NCBI GenBank assembly: GCA_043810355.1
Contig: JBDROB010000078.1
Coordinates: forward strand, 1 to 20,129
DNA from: JAZDHV01 sp043810355
GTDB lineage: Archaea; Nanobdellota; Nanobdellia; Woesearchaeales; JAGVYU01
Length of the DNA: 20,129 nucleotides
Direction: 5' to 3'
The notes beneath the pieces were generated by a model. That model worked only from the letters and a program-made list of their open reading frames with translations, did not search any database and had not been told where the DNA came from. Position 1 is the stretch's first letter; each line of letters begins with the position of its first letter. Shown here in pieces: positions 1 through 6,375 of this stretch. The position numbers were made by a program, and so were the translations under genes.

Positions 1-125
1 GCACAAATAGTAATGGGGGAGGGGAAAAAAGAATATAGAAAAAACACCAGACCCACCACTAAACAACAAAACAACACCTTAATTTTTCTCAAAACCAAAG
101 AATCCCAAGTTATAACCACACATAC

Positions 126-142
126 AATCGGAGATACTGTTT
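126..142 (+). repeat. 17-bp inverted repeat, left copy
   Basis: These 17 bases occur again, exactly and in reverse complement, at 19988-20004. The left copy lies about 12 nt upstream of the TATA box of the first receiver gene. The right copy directly abuts a TATA-like sequence. A promoter-linked operator is the simplest reading; a boundary repeat of a roughly 20-kb segment is the alternative. The stretch before it (1-125) holds no ORF that I can support. Confidence 0.5.
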
Positions 143-153
143 AAAACGATATA

Positions 154-197
154 TTTATAAACAAACCCATACCCCTAAAACAGTAATTCTAGGTGAT
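154..197 (+). promoter_or_regulatory. Promoter and Shine-Dalgarno site of the first receiver gene
   Basis: A TTTATAAA box at 154-161 predicts transcription from about 184. AGGTGATC at 191-198 matches the archaeal anti-Shine-Dalgarno sequence and ends 4 nt before ATG 203. This gene is therefore leadered, unlike most first genes in the window. Confidence 0.6.
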
Positions 198-202
198 CTA
201 AA

Positions 203-664
203 ATGATGCACAAAGGAAATAGAGAGACTAATCCAAAGAGAATATTGTTGGTTGAGGACGACCTAAGATTTGCTAGATCCATTCATGAGCATTTAGGAGG
301 TTTAGGTTATCAAGTTACTCAAGCAAGCACAGGTAAAATCGGATTAGATATGCTTCAATCAGCCCTTGATGAAAATCAATCATTTGGCCTGTATATTGTT
401 GATTTGCAGGTGCATACAGGTACATTAGCTGCTTTAGCAGCTTATCACCTCGGAGCAGATGGATCAGTACATCCAGAATCAATGCATGGTATCCATTTTA
501 TCCATAAAGCAAGTGAATTGAATGGGCATACACCAGCAATAATCATATCTCCTTACAAAGAAGGAAGATTGTTAGAAGATGCAAGAAAACATGGGACTGT
601 TTTAATAAATCCTGTTTCACTTGATGTATTGGCTGCAGAAGTTGTAAAACATTATCAAGGATAA
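203..664 (+). CDS. Single-domain response regulator receiver protein
   Basis: The 153-aa product is a stand-alone CheY-like receiver with no output domain. Residues 13-20 give the first beta strand ending in the acidic triad E18-D19-D20. D67, in a VD-L strand end, is the expected phosphoacceptor, and S116 in an IIIS strand is the switch Ser/Thr. The usual lysine of the K-P motif is replaced by Asn (N136-P137). The stretch between D67 and S116 is about 20 residues longer than usual and Ala/Gly/His-rich, so the beta3-alpha3 loop carries an insert. ATG 203 follows a strong ribosome-binding site; a second ATG at 206 is possible. No histidine kinase is present in the window, so its partner is unknown. 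The next gene encodes a second receiver-like protein. The fold is secure; phosphorylation is uncertain because of the Lys change. Confidence 0.85.
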   Translation: MMHKGNRETNPKRILLVEDDLRFARSIHEHLGGLGYQVTQASTGKIGLDMLQSALDENQSFGLYIVDLQVHTGTLAALAAYHLGADGSVHPESMHGIHFIHKASELNGHTPAIIISPYKEGRLLEDARKHGTVLINPVSLDVLAAEVVKHYQG

Positions 665-730
665 TATTCTCTTTAACTAAATATAAACTCTTTTAATTAT
701 TTTATAACTTATTGATTCTCACCAAAATCT

Positions 731-770
731 TTTTATAGATATTATGATTTTGATATTAGAATTGATGGAG
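731..770 (+). promoter_or_regulatory. Promoter and Shine-Dalgarno site of the second receiver gene
   Basis: A TTTTTATAGAT box at about 730-740 predicts a start near 761. GGAG at 767-770 lies 5 nt before ATG 776. The gene therefore probably has its own promoter as well as following the first receiver by 111 nt. Confidence 0.45.
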
Positions 771-775
771 TTTAC

Positions 776-1234
776 ATGGATGACTGTAAATCAAAAGGCA
801 GGGTCCTCATTGTTGGACATGAACAAGACTTGGCAGAGATGTTAGGTTTTGGATTGACTTGCAGAGAATATGATTCAGTTATCACCACTAGCAGTAGATC
901 AGCTCTTGAAATGATTGAAAGATCAGAGACACAACCAAATCCTTTTGTTCTTTATGTTTTTGATGTCGCACTTCACGACATGCCTTATAATGAATTTATT
1001 GAATATGTTTCTAGATTGAATGGGAGAGTTCCAATCCTTCTTGTGACAGGTTTTCAAGATGATAGAGAGCCTATATTAGCTTCAGAAGGAACCTACACAA
1101 TTGATTTTTGTTCTGATTTAAGGAACTGTCAACAATCTAAAAAAGAATCACCCTATATGGTATTTGTTAGAGCTGTAGATGACATATGTTCAGGTGTGCC
1201 TCTTAATCCTAACTGTACTAGGAGAGAGAGCTGA
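776..1234 (+). CDS. Divergent receiver-domain protein
   Basis: The 152-aa product keeps the receiver pattern: strand RVLIVG (9-14), a central strand ending in D63 (VFD), and PILLVTG (86-92) with T91. The acidic pair is eroded (H15-E16-Q17-D18), and no K-P motif is visible after T91, where the chain instead runs into a Cys-containing tail (C112, C118, C137, C147). It is about the same length as its upstream neighbour and probably derives from the same family. Loss of the Mg2+-binding acidic pair and of the Lys suggests a pseudo-receiver that signals by protein contact. The TATA box about 40 nt upstream gives it a short leader. The family assignment rests on pattern matching only. Confidence 0.65.
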   Translation: MDDCKSKGRVLIVGHEQDLAEMLGFGLTCREYDSVITTSSRSALEMIERSETQPNPFVLYVFDVALHDMPYNEFIEYVSRLNGRVPILLVTGFQDDREPILASEGTYTIDFCSDLRNCQQSKKESPYMVFVRAVDDICSGVPLNPNCTRRES

Positions 1235-1265
1235 TATTCTCATTAAAACATAAAAGTATCAAGTC

Positions 1266-1308
1266 GGAATTCGATTCTGTAATATTTCAATCTCGAATTC
1301 CTAAAAAT
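1266..1308. repeat. GAATTC dyad element A1
   Basis: GGAATTCGA at 1266-1274 is repeated inverted as TCGAATTCC at 1293-1301. The two GAATTC cores start exactly 28 bp apart (1267 and 1295). With the trailing TAAAAAT the element is 42 nt and matches the 5150-5191 element in both ends and spacing. Confidence 0.6.
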
Positions 1309-1358
1309 ATAGAAATAGATGAAAAATTATTGAAAAAAAGGTATTAAAAAATTTGGGA

Positions 1359-1395
1359 GGAATTCAAGGCTAAGTTAAATCCAAATTGAATTCAA
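1359..1395. repeat. GAATTC dyad element A2
   Basis: GAATTCAA at 1360-1367 and TTGAATTC at 1386-1393 form an 8-bp inverted repeat, with the cores again starting 28 bp apart. It sits 93 bp right of A1 in an AT-rich gap between the second receiver gene and the 3' end of the propeller gene. The gap (1235-1481) holds no ORF I can support. Confidence 0.5.
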
Positions 1396-1481
1396 ATCAG
1401 ATGAATATATACACCTTATACACCAAAATAAATAAAAAATGATTTAAAAAAATAAAGAATATATAAAAAAATAAAAAAAAT

Positions 1482-3716
1482 TTATCCTATCTCAACAGAG
1501 TTTATCTCATCCAGATCATTTAGGTCATTCATCTTGATCATTGAGTTGGATATTGTATATAATACATCATCCATGTACAGTGATCTTGTGATTGAGGTCT
1601 CATAGTTCCTGTAGTAATAGCCTGATTTCTTGAAACTTGAATCATCCTCAATATGAGTTACTCTTCCTTTCAGCTCAAATCCATCCTCAAGATTAAGGTT
1701 GTAGATATAGGTTCCATCAAAGACAAAGTCACCCTGCATGCTTTTTGGCTGGCCTTCTTTCAGCTCTGCTACAGTCATTGGAACTACTAATAGCTCTTTT
1801 TTCCTGTCAAAAAGGAATGCCTTGTGCTCGCTTGTAGCCAGGCTCTCTGTTCCTCTATCACCAATAACCTCTTTATACATCTCAATTGGATTGCTTACAT
1901 CACTGACATCAAAGATTGCAAGCTTAACTCCTTGGATTGCAGTGTAATATACTGCACCTTCTGTATGGACTTTGTCTGCATCAATGCTCTCGTCAACCTC
2001 TTTTCCTATTCCTATGAGATGATTCTCATCATATGGATGCAGGTAGTCAGAGTATCCAGGTATTTTCAGCTTTCCCAGTATTTCTGGGTCAGTAGGGTCT
2101 GAAAGGTCAATCACAAATAATGGGTCTACATGCTTGAATGTGACCATATATGCCCTGTCTCCCATGAACCTGACTGAATATATGCTCTCTCCAGGTGCAA
2201 TCTCTTCTATCTCACCAAGCCTTTCAAGATCTTCATCAAGCACATACATGTTGTTTGTTGAAGTGTCCCTGTTGTTTGAGTATCCGCTTATTGTTGTGGC
2301 AATCCTGAAGTTTCCTTTGTATTCATCCATTGAAAACTGGTTTAGGATCATTCCTGGGACATTTCCAGTCCCTATGTATTTGATCTTGTCTCCATCAATT
2401 GAGATCTTATGGATAAAAGTCTTTTGCGACTCTTTCTGCATCTCTATCTCAATCTCCTGCATCTTCTCTGCCATGTCATCTTCTAGTTCCTCTCTTTCCT
2501 CTTTGCTCAATCCATCAAGATACTTGTTGAGGATCTCTCCCATCTTCTGGTTCTTGTCCAATAGGCTGTCATCAGATTCCATCAGGTCTTTTATCTCATT
2601 TGATACATAGCCTGGTAATGTTGCTGCAAACACTTTTTCCATCATATTTTCCTGCTGCTGATAATAGCTTATCCTCTTCTCATGTGTCAGATAGATATTG
2701 TCCAATGAAACAAACATTTCCATTGAGTTTCCTAGGAGATAAACCTTGTCATTGACATCAACATTTCCTGTTATGTCAATGGCTGCAATATGTGTGTAAG
2801 TATAGCTGTAATCAGGATATGGTATATATCCAATATCTGATGCCTGAATTTCCATAGCAACCTCTCCTTCATAAATCATAGGAAGCACTATATTATCATA
2901 TTGTATATTCTCTCTTACAATTGGATAAACATAGTCTCCTATCATCCTTGAATTCACATAACTGCCGTCAAACATGATGCTGTCAACCAGCTCAGGGTAT
3001 TCTCTGTCGCTCACGTCATAGACATCAACAAATGTCTGATAAGTGTATCTTGGATAATAAGGATAGTCAGGAGCAATTGATTCAAGTGCAACCCCATCGG
3101 CAGCTCTCTTTTCAGTCAGATCCTCACTTCCTTGATTTTCAGCTTGTGTTTGTCTCTGCCTTGATCCTATCACAACCAGCCTGTCTCCATTGATGTAAAG
3201 CTGTGAAGGGTTTCCTTCAACACTAATTTTAGAGATGACTTCTGCATCATCTGCTGGATAAGCATCAATTATATATACATTATATCTTTCAATTCCATCA
3301 TTATTCTGCTCATTATATCCATAGTAAATATTGTCACTTTTGATCATATAGATGTATTTGCCGTCATTCTTGACAAAATCTGCCTCATCAACTCCTTCAA
3401 CCTGGACATTTGTTGTTGAATAATCTTCTGCAGCTCCGCCAGCTGATGCTCCTACTGCTGATTCAGCCACTGCCATTGTATCCATCATCTCTGCAGATTT
3501 CATGAGAATTCTTCCCATCCCAAATCCTTGTCCAGAATCTTGATTCTCCTTAATATAACTCTTTATCTCAGCTAAAGAGCTGAACTGCTTTACTTTCACA
3601 TCCTCATCTGGTGTGATTGGTGTCTCTGGTATTGCACAGCTCACTATGCTAAAGATAAATATCATCAAAAGTACTGCTACCATTGCCTTGTCTAAAAAAG
3701 ATTTTATTTGTTTCAT
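1482..3716 (-). CDS. Secreted lipoprotein with C-terminal beta-propeller domain (COG4880-type)
   Basis: The 744-aa product has a lipoprotein signal: basic start, hydrophobic stretch 12-25 and lipobox I24-V25-S26-C27, so it should be tethered to the outer face of the membrane. The segment V-Q-V-E-G-V-D-E-A-D-F-V-K-N-D-G-K-Y-I-Y is the hallmark start of the 'secreted protein containing C-terminal beta-propeller' family, common in archaea. Repeated blade-like strands follow, for example PLFVIDLSDPTDPEILG and KLAIFDVSDVSNPIEM. A charged helical insert of about 60 residues (roughly 375-435, Glu/Lys/Met-rich, coiled-coil-like) interrupts the propeller. A Shine-Dalgarno site (GGAGGGA on the minus strand, complement of 3721-3727) precedes the ATG. 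The molecular role is unknown; a scaffold or binding function at the cell surface is inferred. No cotranscribed neighbour is visible. Confidence 0.85.
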   Translation of the reverse strand: MKQIKSFLDKAMVAVLLMIFIFSIVSCAIPETPITPDEDVKVKQFSSLAEIKSYIKENQDSGQGFGMGRILMKSAEMMDTMAVAESAVGASAGGAAEDYSTTNVQVEGVDEADFVKNDGKYIYMIKSDNIYYGYNEQNNDGIERYNVYIIDAYPADDAEVISKISVEGNPSQLYINGDRLVVIGSRQRQTQAENQGSEDLTEKRAADGVALESIAPDYPYYPRYTYQTFVDVYDVSDREYPELVDSIMFDGSYVNSRMIGDYVYPIVRENIQYDNIVLPMIYEGEVAMEIQASDIGYIPYPDYSYTYTHIAAIDITGNVDVNDKVYLLGNSMEMFVSLDNIYLTHEKRISYYQQQENMMEKVFAATLPGYVSNEIKDLMESDDSLLDKNQKMGEILNKYLDGLSKEEREELEDDMAEKMQEIEIEMQKESQKTFIHKISIDGDKIKYIGTGNVPGMILNQFSMDEYKGNFRIATTISGYSNNRDTSTNNMYVLDEDLERLGEIEEIAPGESIYSVRFMGDRAYMVTFKHVDPLFVIDLSDPTDPEILGKLKIPGYSDYLHPYDENHLIGIGKEVDESIDADKVHTEGAVYYTAIQGVKLAIFDVSDVSNPIEMYKEVIGDRGTESLATSEHKAFLFDRKKELLVVPMTVAELKEGQPKSMQGDFVFDGTYIYNLNLEDGFELKGRVTHIEDDSSFKKSGYYYRNYETSITRSLYMDDVLYTISNSMIKMNDLNDLDEINSVEIG

Positions 3717-3895
3717 TTTTTCCCTCCAATCATTAATTTTTAATATATTTTTATTATCATATCAAATTTGTAATAATACAATCTGACATAGTAAATTATG
3801 AATATTATCCTATATAAATATATTCTTTAGACTTCTATTTTGGTTGAAGTCTTAAACTTAGTTTGTTGAAAAATCTACGAAAAAACTTGGTAAAC

Positions 3896-3904
3896 GTTTA
3901 TTAA
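3896..3904 (+). promoter_or_regulatory. TATA box of the PIN gene
   Basis: GTTTATTAA is centred about 27 nt before ATG 3928, which places the transcription start at the start codon. The gene is predicted to be leaderless, and no Shine-Dalgarno sequence is visible. Confidence 0.55.
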
Positions 3905-3927
3905 GGACCTGTTTACAATTTTGGCTT

Positions 3928-4341
3928 ATGAATAAGAGATTTTATGTTGACACATGCATTTGGATGGATTGTTTTGAGAATAGAAAGGATAAGCACAAAA
4001 ACATTGGTGAATTGGCATATCTGCTTCTATCAAAGATAATGAGATATGATGATATAATTATTGTTTCAGATTTTATTCTGAGAGAATTAGAGATTTATTA
4101 TTCAAATCTTCAAATTATTGGATTATTCTCTCCATTTTATAAAATATTAGATATTGTTATTGTCTCAAAAAATCAGTTGATCGAATCGAATGAATTATCC
4201 ATGATCAAATTTGTCCCTCCTGGAGATGCTGTTCATGCAATTGTGGCAAGGGATTCTGGAGCAATTCTGGTGACCAGAGACAGACATTTTAATAGATTAA
4301 AAGGTGTTTGTGAAGTTCTTAAGCCTGAGGAGATAATTTAA
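3928..4341 (+). CDS. PIN-domain ribonuclease, VapC-like
   Basis: The 137-aa product has the acidic signature of PIN-domain RNases: D8 in FYVDTCIW, E53 in the helix ILRELEIYY, D100 in PGDAVHAIVARD and D118 in TRDRHF. Its length matches VapC-type toxins, which cleave tRNA or rRNA using Mg2+. Its final 23 nt overlap the 3' end of an RHH-domain gene on the opposite strand, so toxin-like and antitoxin-like genes converge rather than forming the usual co-directional operon. It is leaderless from a TATA box at 3896-3904. A VapBC-like pair is likely. A housekeeping PIN nuclease beside an unrelated RHH regulator is the alternative. Confidence 0.8.
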   Translation: MNKRFYVDTCIWMDCFENRKDKHKNIGELAYLLLSKIMRYDDIIIVSDFILRELEIYYSNLQIIGLFSPFYKILDIVIVSKNQLIESNELSMIKFVPPGDAVHAIVARDSGAILVTRDRHFNRLKGVCEVLKPEEII

Positions 4342-4594
4342 ACTTTTTTTCAAACTCCTTGAACACTTGCTCCCTCACTATTTCTCTTTCTTCATCGCTG
4401 TATTTCCTTGGAGCTTTTCCTCTATTTTTGCTTAACATCAACATTGCTTCCTTAAGTTTCACTTCATTAACCTTGTCCCTGAGGGCAGCCCTGATAAACT
4501 CAGTCCTGTTCTGGAATCCTGCATTCTTTGAAGTGTAATCCACATCTTTCAGAAAATTTTTCTCCATCTTGAATGTTACTAATTCAGTTACCAT
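4319..4594 (-). CDS. Ribbon-helix-helix protein, probable antitoxin
   Basis: The 91-aa product has an N-terminal RHH fold: strand ELVTFKM (4-10), helix from about 12 to 24, the turn G26-F27-Q28-N29, and a second helix TEFIRAALRDKV. The C-terminal half (about 45-91) is charged and helical, as in antitoxin tails that wrap around a toxin. It converges with the PIN gene and overlaps it by 23 nt. On the minus strand a TATA box (4616-4624) lies about 26 nt before the ATG, so the gene is predicted to be leaderless. A perfect palindrome TGTATATACA (4603-4612) sits between the TATA box and the start, where a dimeric RHH protein would repress its own gene. Function as antitoxin is inferred from domain and neighbour. 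Confidence 0.75.
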   Translation of the reverse strand: MVTELVTFKMEKNFLKDVDYTSKNAGFQNRTEFIRAALRDKVNEVKLKEAMLMLSKNRGKAPRKYSDEEREIVREQVFKEFEKKFKLSPQA

Positions 4595-4602
4595 ATTAAC
4601 AG

Positions 4603-4665
4603 TGTATATACATCTTATATATAAATCTTATGTAAATTTCTTTGAAATTTACTGAAGATTTATAC
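4603..4665. promoter_or_regulatory. Divergent promoter region with two palindromic operators
   Basis: From left to right it holds a perfect 10-bp palindrome (4603-4612), a minus-strand TATA box (4616-4624) for the RHH gene, a 21-bp palindrome with 9-bp arms (4632-4640 and 4644-4652) around TTT, and a plus-strand TATA-like TTTATAC (4659-4665). The plus box predicts transcription from about 4688 into the structured element below. RHH autoregulation is inferred. Confidence 0.5.
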
Positions 4666-4741
4666 TTAGAAATGTCAGAAACTTTCCACCAGATTAAAAA
4701 TAGTGGCTAAAAGTCCATCTTCATACATAATACTGAAAGTA

Positions 4742-4836
4742 TCTGAGCATGGTCAAAAACCACTGAATAAGATTAGCTATGCTATAAGCATGTCCCCTTA
4801 TATGATGGTGGTTTTTGACAAATGTAAAACATTTTT
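4742..4836 (+). ncRNA. Candidate structured RNA, copy 1
   Basis: TCTGAGCATG (4742-4751) is followed by a 12-bp stem (4752-4763 with 4808-4819) enclosing exactly 44 nt. Inside are a 5-bp helix (4767-4771 with 4797-4801) and a small hairpin ATGCT-ATA-AGCAT (4779-4791). Immediately after is a perfect 6-bp hairpin (4820-4825 with 4829-4834) running into a T-rich stretch, which looks like a terminator. A TATA-like box at 4659-4665 could drive it. The same architecture recurs at 14761-14866 with different stem bases. No ORF crosses it. A palindromic mobile element is the main alternative to an RNA. The rest of the 349-nt gap (4595-4943) is described under the flanking promoter entries. Confidence 0.5.
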
Positions 4837-4868
4837 CTCTTGTATAAACTTTTCGTAAAATCACAACA

Positions 4869-4904
4869 TTTATATACTAAAAGTATGATTTATATGATAA
4901 GTAT
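4869..4904 (+). promoter_or_regulatory. Promoter and possible operator of the 57-aa RHH gene
   Basis: Two TATA-like boxes, TTTATATAC (4869-4877) and TTTATATGAT (4889-4898), lie 50-70 nt before ATG 4944. Inverted repeats ATACT and AGTAT (4874-4878 and 4882-4886) overlap the first, and AGTAT recurs at 4900-4904. These are plausible sites for the RHH protein itself. Confidence 0.35.
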
Positions 4905-4943
4905 TACTTTAGAAACCCCTGATTATAAATTAATCATAATAAA

Positions 4944-5117
4944 ATGCCAAAAAAACCAGTCACAAAAGACAGGATTACAATCACATTAGACAAAGATCTT
5001 CTTAATGATATCAATCTAGAATGCGAAGAGCGCACAATGAAAGTATCATCTTATGTTGAAAAATTGATAAAATTGGGTCTTAAGAATGACAAGCTGAGGG
5101 TTAAAAATCTAAAATGA
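4944..5117 (+). CDS. Small ribbon-helix-helix protein (57 aa)
   Basis: This short ORF encodes 57 residues. Positions 10-15 (RITITL) form the DNA-contacting strand, D16-K17-D18 starts helix 1 (LLNDINLECEE), and S35-S36-Y37-V38-E39-K40-L41-I42-K43-L44-G45-L46 gives helix 2, the classical Arc/MetJ/CopG pattern. Length and charge fit a free-standing CopG-type dimeric repressor. No toxin gene follows: the next gene starts about 208 nt downstream and is a surface protein. No Shine-Dalgarno sequence is seen. Its targets may be the palindromes in the same intergenic region (inference). It differs in sequence from the 91-aa RHH protein. Confidence 0.7.
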   Translation: MPKKPVTKDRITITLDKDLLNDINLECEERTMKVSSYVEKLIKLGLKNDKLRVKNLK

Positions 5118-5149
5118 TAATTATAGGATTAGAAAAAGGAATCAATTCA

Positions 5150-5191
5150 GAATTCGATTTGAACAACAGTCCGCATTGAATTCCCAAAAAT
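5150..5191. repeat. GAATTC dyad element B1
   Basis: GAATTCGATT (5150-5159), 18 nt, then GAATTCCCAAAAAT (5178-5191). The element is 42 nt long with cores 28 bp apart, the same length and ends as 1267-1308, while the middle 18 nt are unrelated. Confidence 0.6.
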
Positions 5192-5246
5192 TACAAAAAA
5201 ATCAATAATAAATATTTGAAGTAATAATTAAAAAAAAGATTAGTAA

Positions 5247-5282
5247 CGAATTTCAATGGAATCTAAAATTTAATGAAATTCG
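5247..5282. repeat. Dyad element B2, degenerate core
   Basis: CGAATTTCA (5247-5255) is repeated inverted as TGAAATTCG (5274-5282). It lies 98 bp right of B1, mirroring the 93-bp offset between A1 and A2, and ends 43 nt before the next gene. Confidence 0.45.
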
Positions 5283-5325
5283 GGATTCGCAGCAATAAGA
5301 AAGGAATAAACAAAACAAACATAAG

Positions 5326-6375
5326 ATGAAAAATATCGTGAATAATAAGGAGAAAAAAGCGCAGATAACTGGATTTATTATAATTGCAATAATCCTTCTT
5401 ATACTAACAGTCTTAACACTCTTTATCCTTAACTCATACAATGTAATCAATATAGGCGATACTATCAGATTAGAAATAATAAGTATTGATAGATCTTCTT
5501 ATCAAATATCAGTTGAATCATGTCTCAATGAGATTGGAACTGATGGAGTCTTTTTATTATCTGAAAGAGGGGGTTATATATATGATTTTGATAAAGTCTT
5601 TTATGGTTATAATCTGGAGATAGCTTATAGCATATATAATCAAAAAAATATTGCACCATCAAAAGAATTTATGGAAAATGAGATTTCAAGATTTGTTGAA
5701 TTTACTCTACCCATATGCATTAATCAATTTGGAAATGATCCAAATTATAATTTTTCTTTTGGTGAAATCTTAGCCAACACAATCATTACCAAGAATAATG
5801 TTAGGATTAATGTAGAATATCCAATAACAATAATTTCAAACACTTCAAAAGCCACTATTTCCAAATTTAAGAAAACTCTTCCATTAAGACTTGGATATAT
5901 TATTGATGTCAGAGATGATATGATTAACAATATTCAAGGAAATGATAAAATTGATCTTGATTTTTTCTCATCCAATGATCTTATTATCACAATTCTTCCC
6001 TATAATAGTGAGGCAATATTTTACACATTAACTGACATAGAATCTAAACATAACGATATTCCATTATTATTCCAATTTGGTGTTAAAGATTATTACATAG
6101 AGAATAAGGCTCCAGTTATTTCAGATATTGAAAATCAATTTGCCTATATTGATGAACCTTTTTATCTTAAAGTTGAGGCATTTGATCCTGACTCTGACTC
6201 AATAGCTTATTTTGATGAGACAGCTTTTTTTGACATAGGCAAGGCATCAGGAGAGATTATGTTCACTCCCTCTTCAGCAGATGTTGGAGAGTTTCTGATT
6301 CCGATTATTGTAAAAGACAGAATACATGAATCCAGAAAATCCATGAGGTTGATAATTATCCAAAATGAAGAATAA
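5326..6375 (+). CDS. Membrane-anchored extracellular protein with Ig/cadherin-like C-terminus
   Basis: The 349-aa product begins with a short basic segment and K10-K11-A12-Q13-I14-T15-G16-F17, followed by an unbroken hydrophobic helix to about residue 36. This resembles the class III (pilin-like) signals and single anchors common on archaeal surface proteins. The body (40-255) is a mixed beta region I do not recognise. From about 260 (APVISDIENQ) to 345, the stretch with A-F-D-P-D-S-D and SGEIMFTP looks like a cadherin-like or putative-Ig (He_PIG/CADG) domain. It overlaps the start of the giant exoprotein gene by 11 nt in another frame, so the two are surely cotranslated. A role in anchoring or exporting that protein is inferred. 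No clear promoter or ribosome-binding site is visible; GTG 5338 is an alternative start. Confidence 0.7.
   Translation: MKNIVNNKEKKAQITGFIIIAIILLILTVLTLFILNSYNVINIGDTIRLEIISIDRSSYQISVESCLNEIGTDGVFLLSERGGYIYDFDKVFYGYNLEIAYSIYNQKNIAPSKEFMENEISRFVEFTLPICINQFGNDPNYNFSFGEILANTIITKNNVRINVEYPITIISNTSKATISKFKKTLPLRLGYIIDVRDDMINNIQGNDKIDLDFFSSNDLIITILPYNSEAIFYTLTDIESKHNDIPLLFQFGVKDYYIENKAPVISDIENQFAYIDEPFYLKVEAFDPDSDSIAYFDETAFFDIGKASGEIMFTPSSADVGEFLIPIIVKDRIHESRKSMRLIIIQNEE

Noticed and set aside
1..125. Tail of an upstream gene at the left edge
   Set aside because: No frame gives a convincing protein; the stretch is simply A/C-rich on the plus strand.
4742..4836. CRISPR or insertion-sequence end
   Set aside because: There are no regularly spaced direct repeats and no transposase gene or remnant nearby.
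1267..5183. GAATTC clusters as ordinary restriction-site noise
   Set aside because: Isolated GAATTC sites do occur in coding DNA here, but the intergenic ones come in pairs with exact 28-bp spacing and extended inverted arms, so noise is the weaker explanation.
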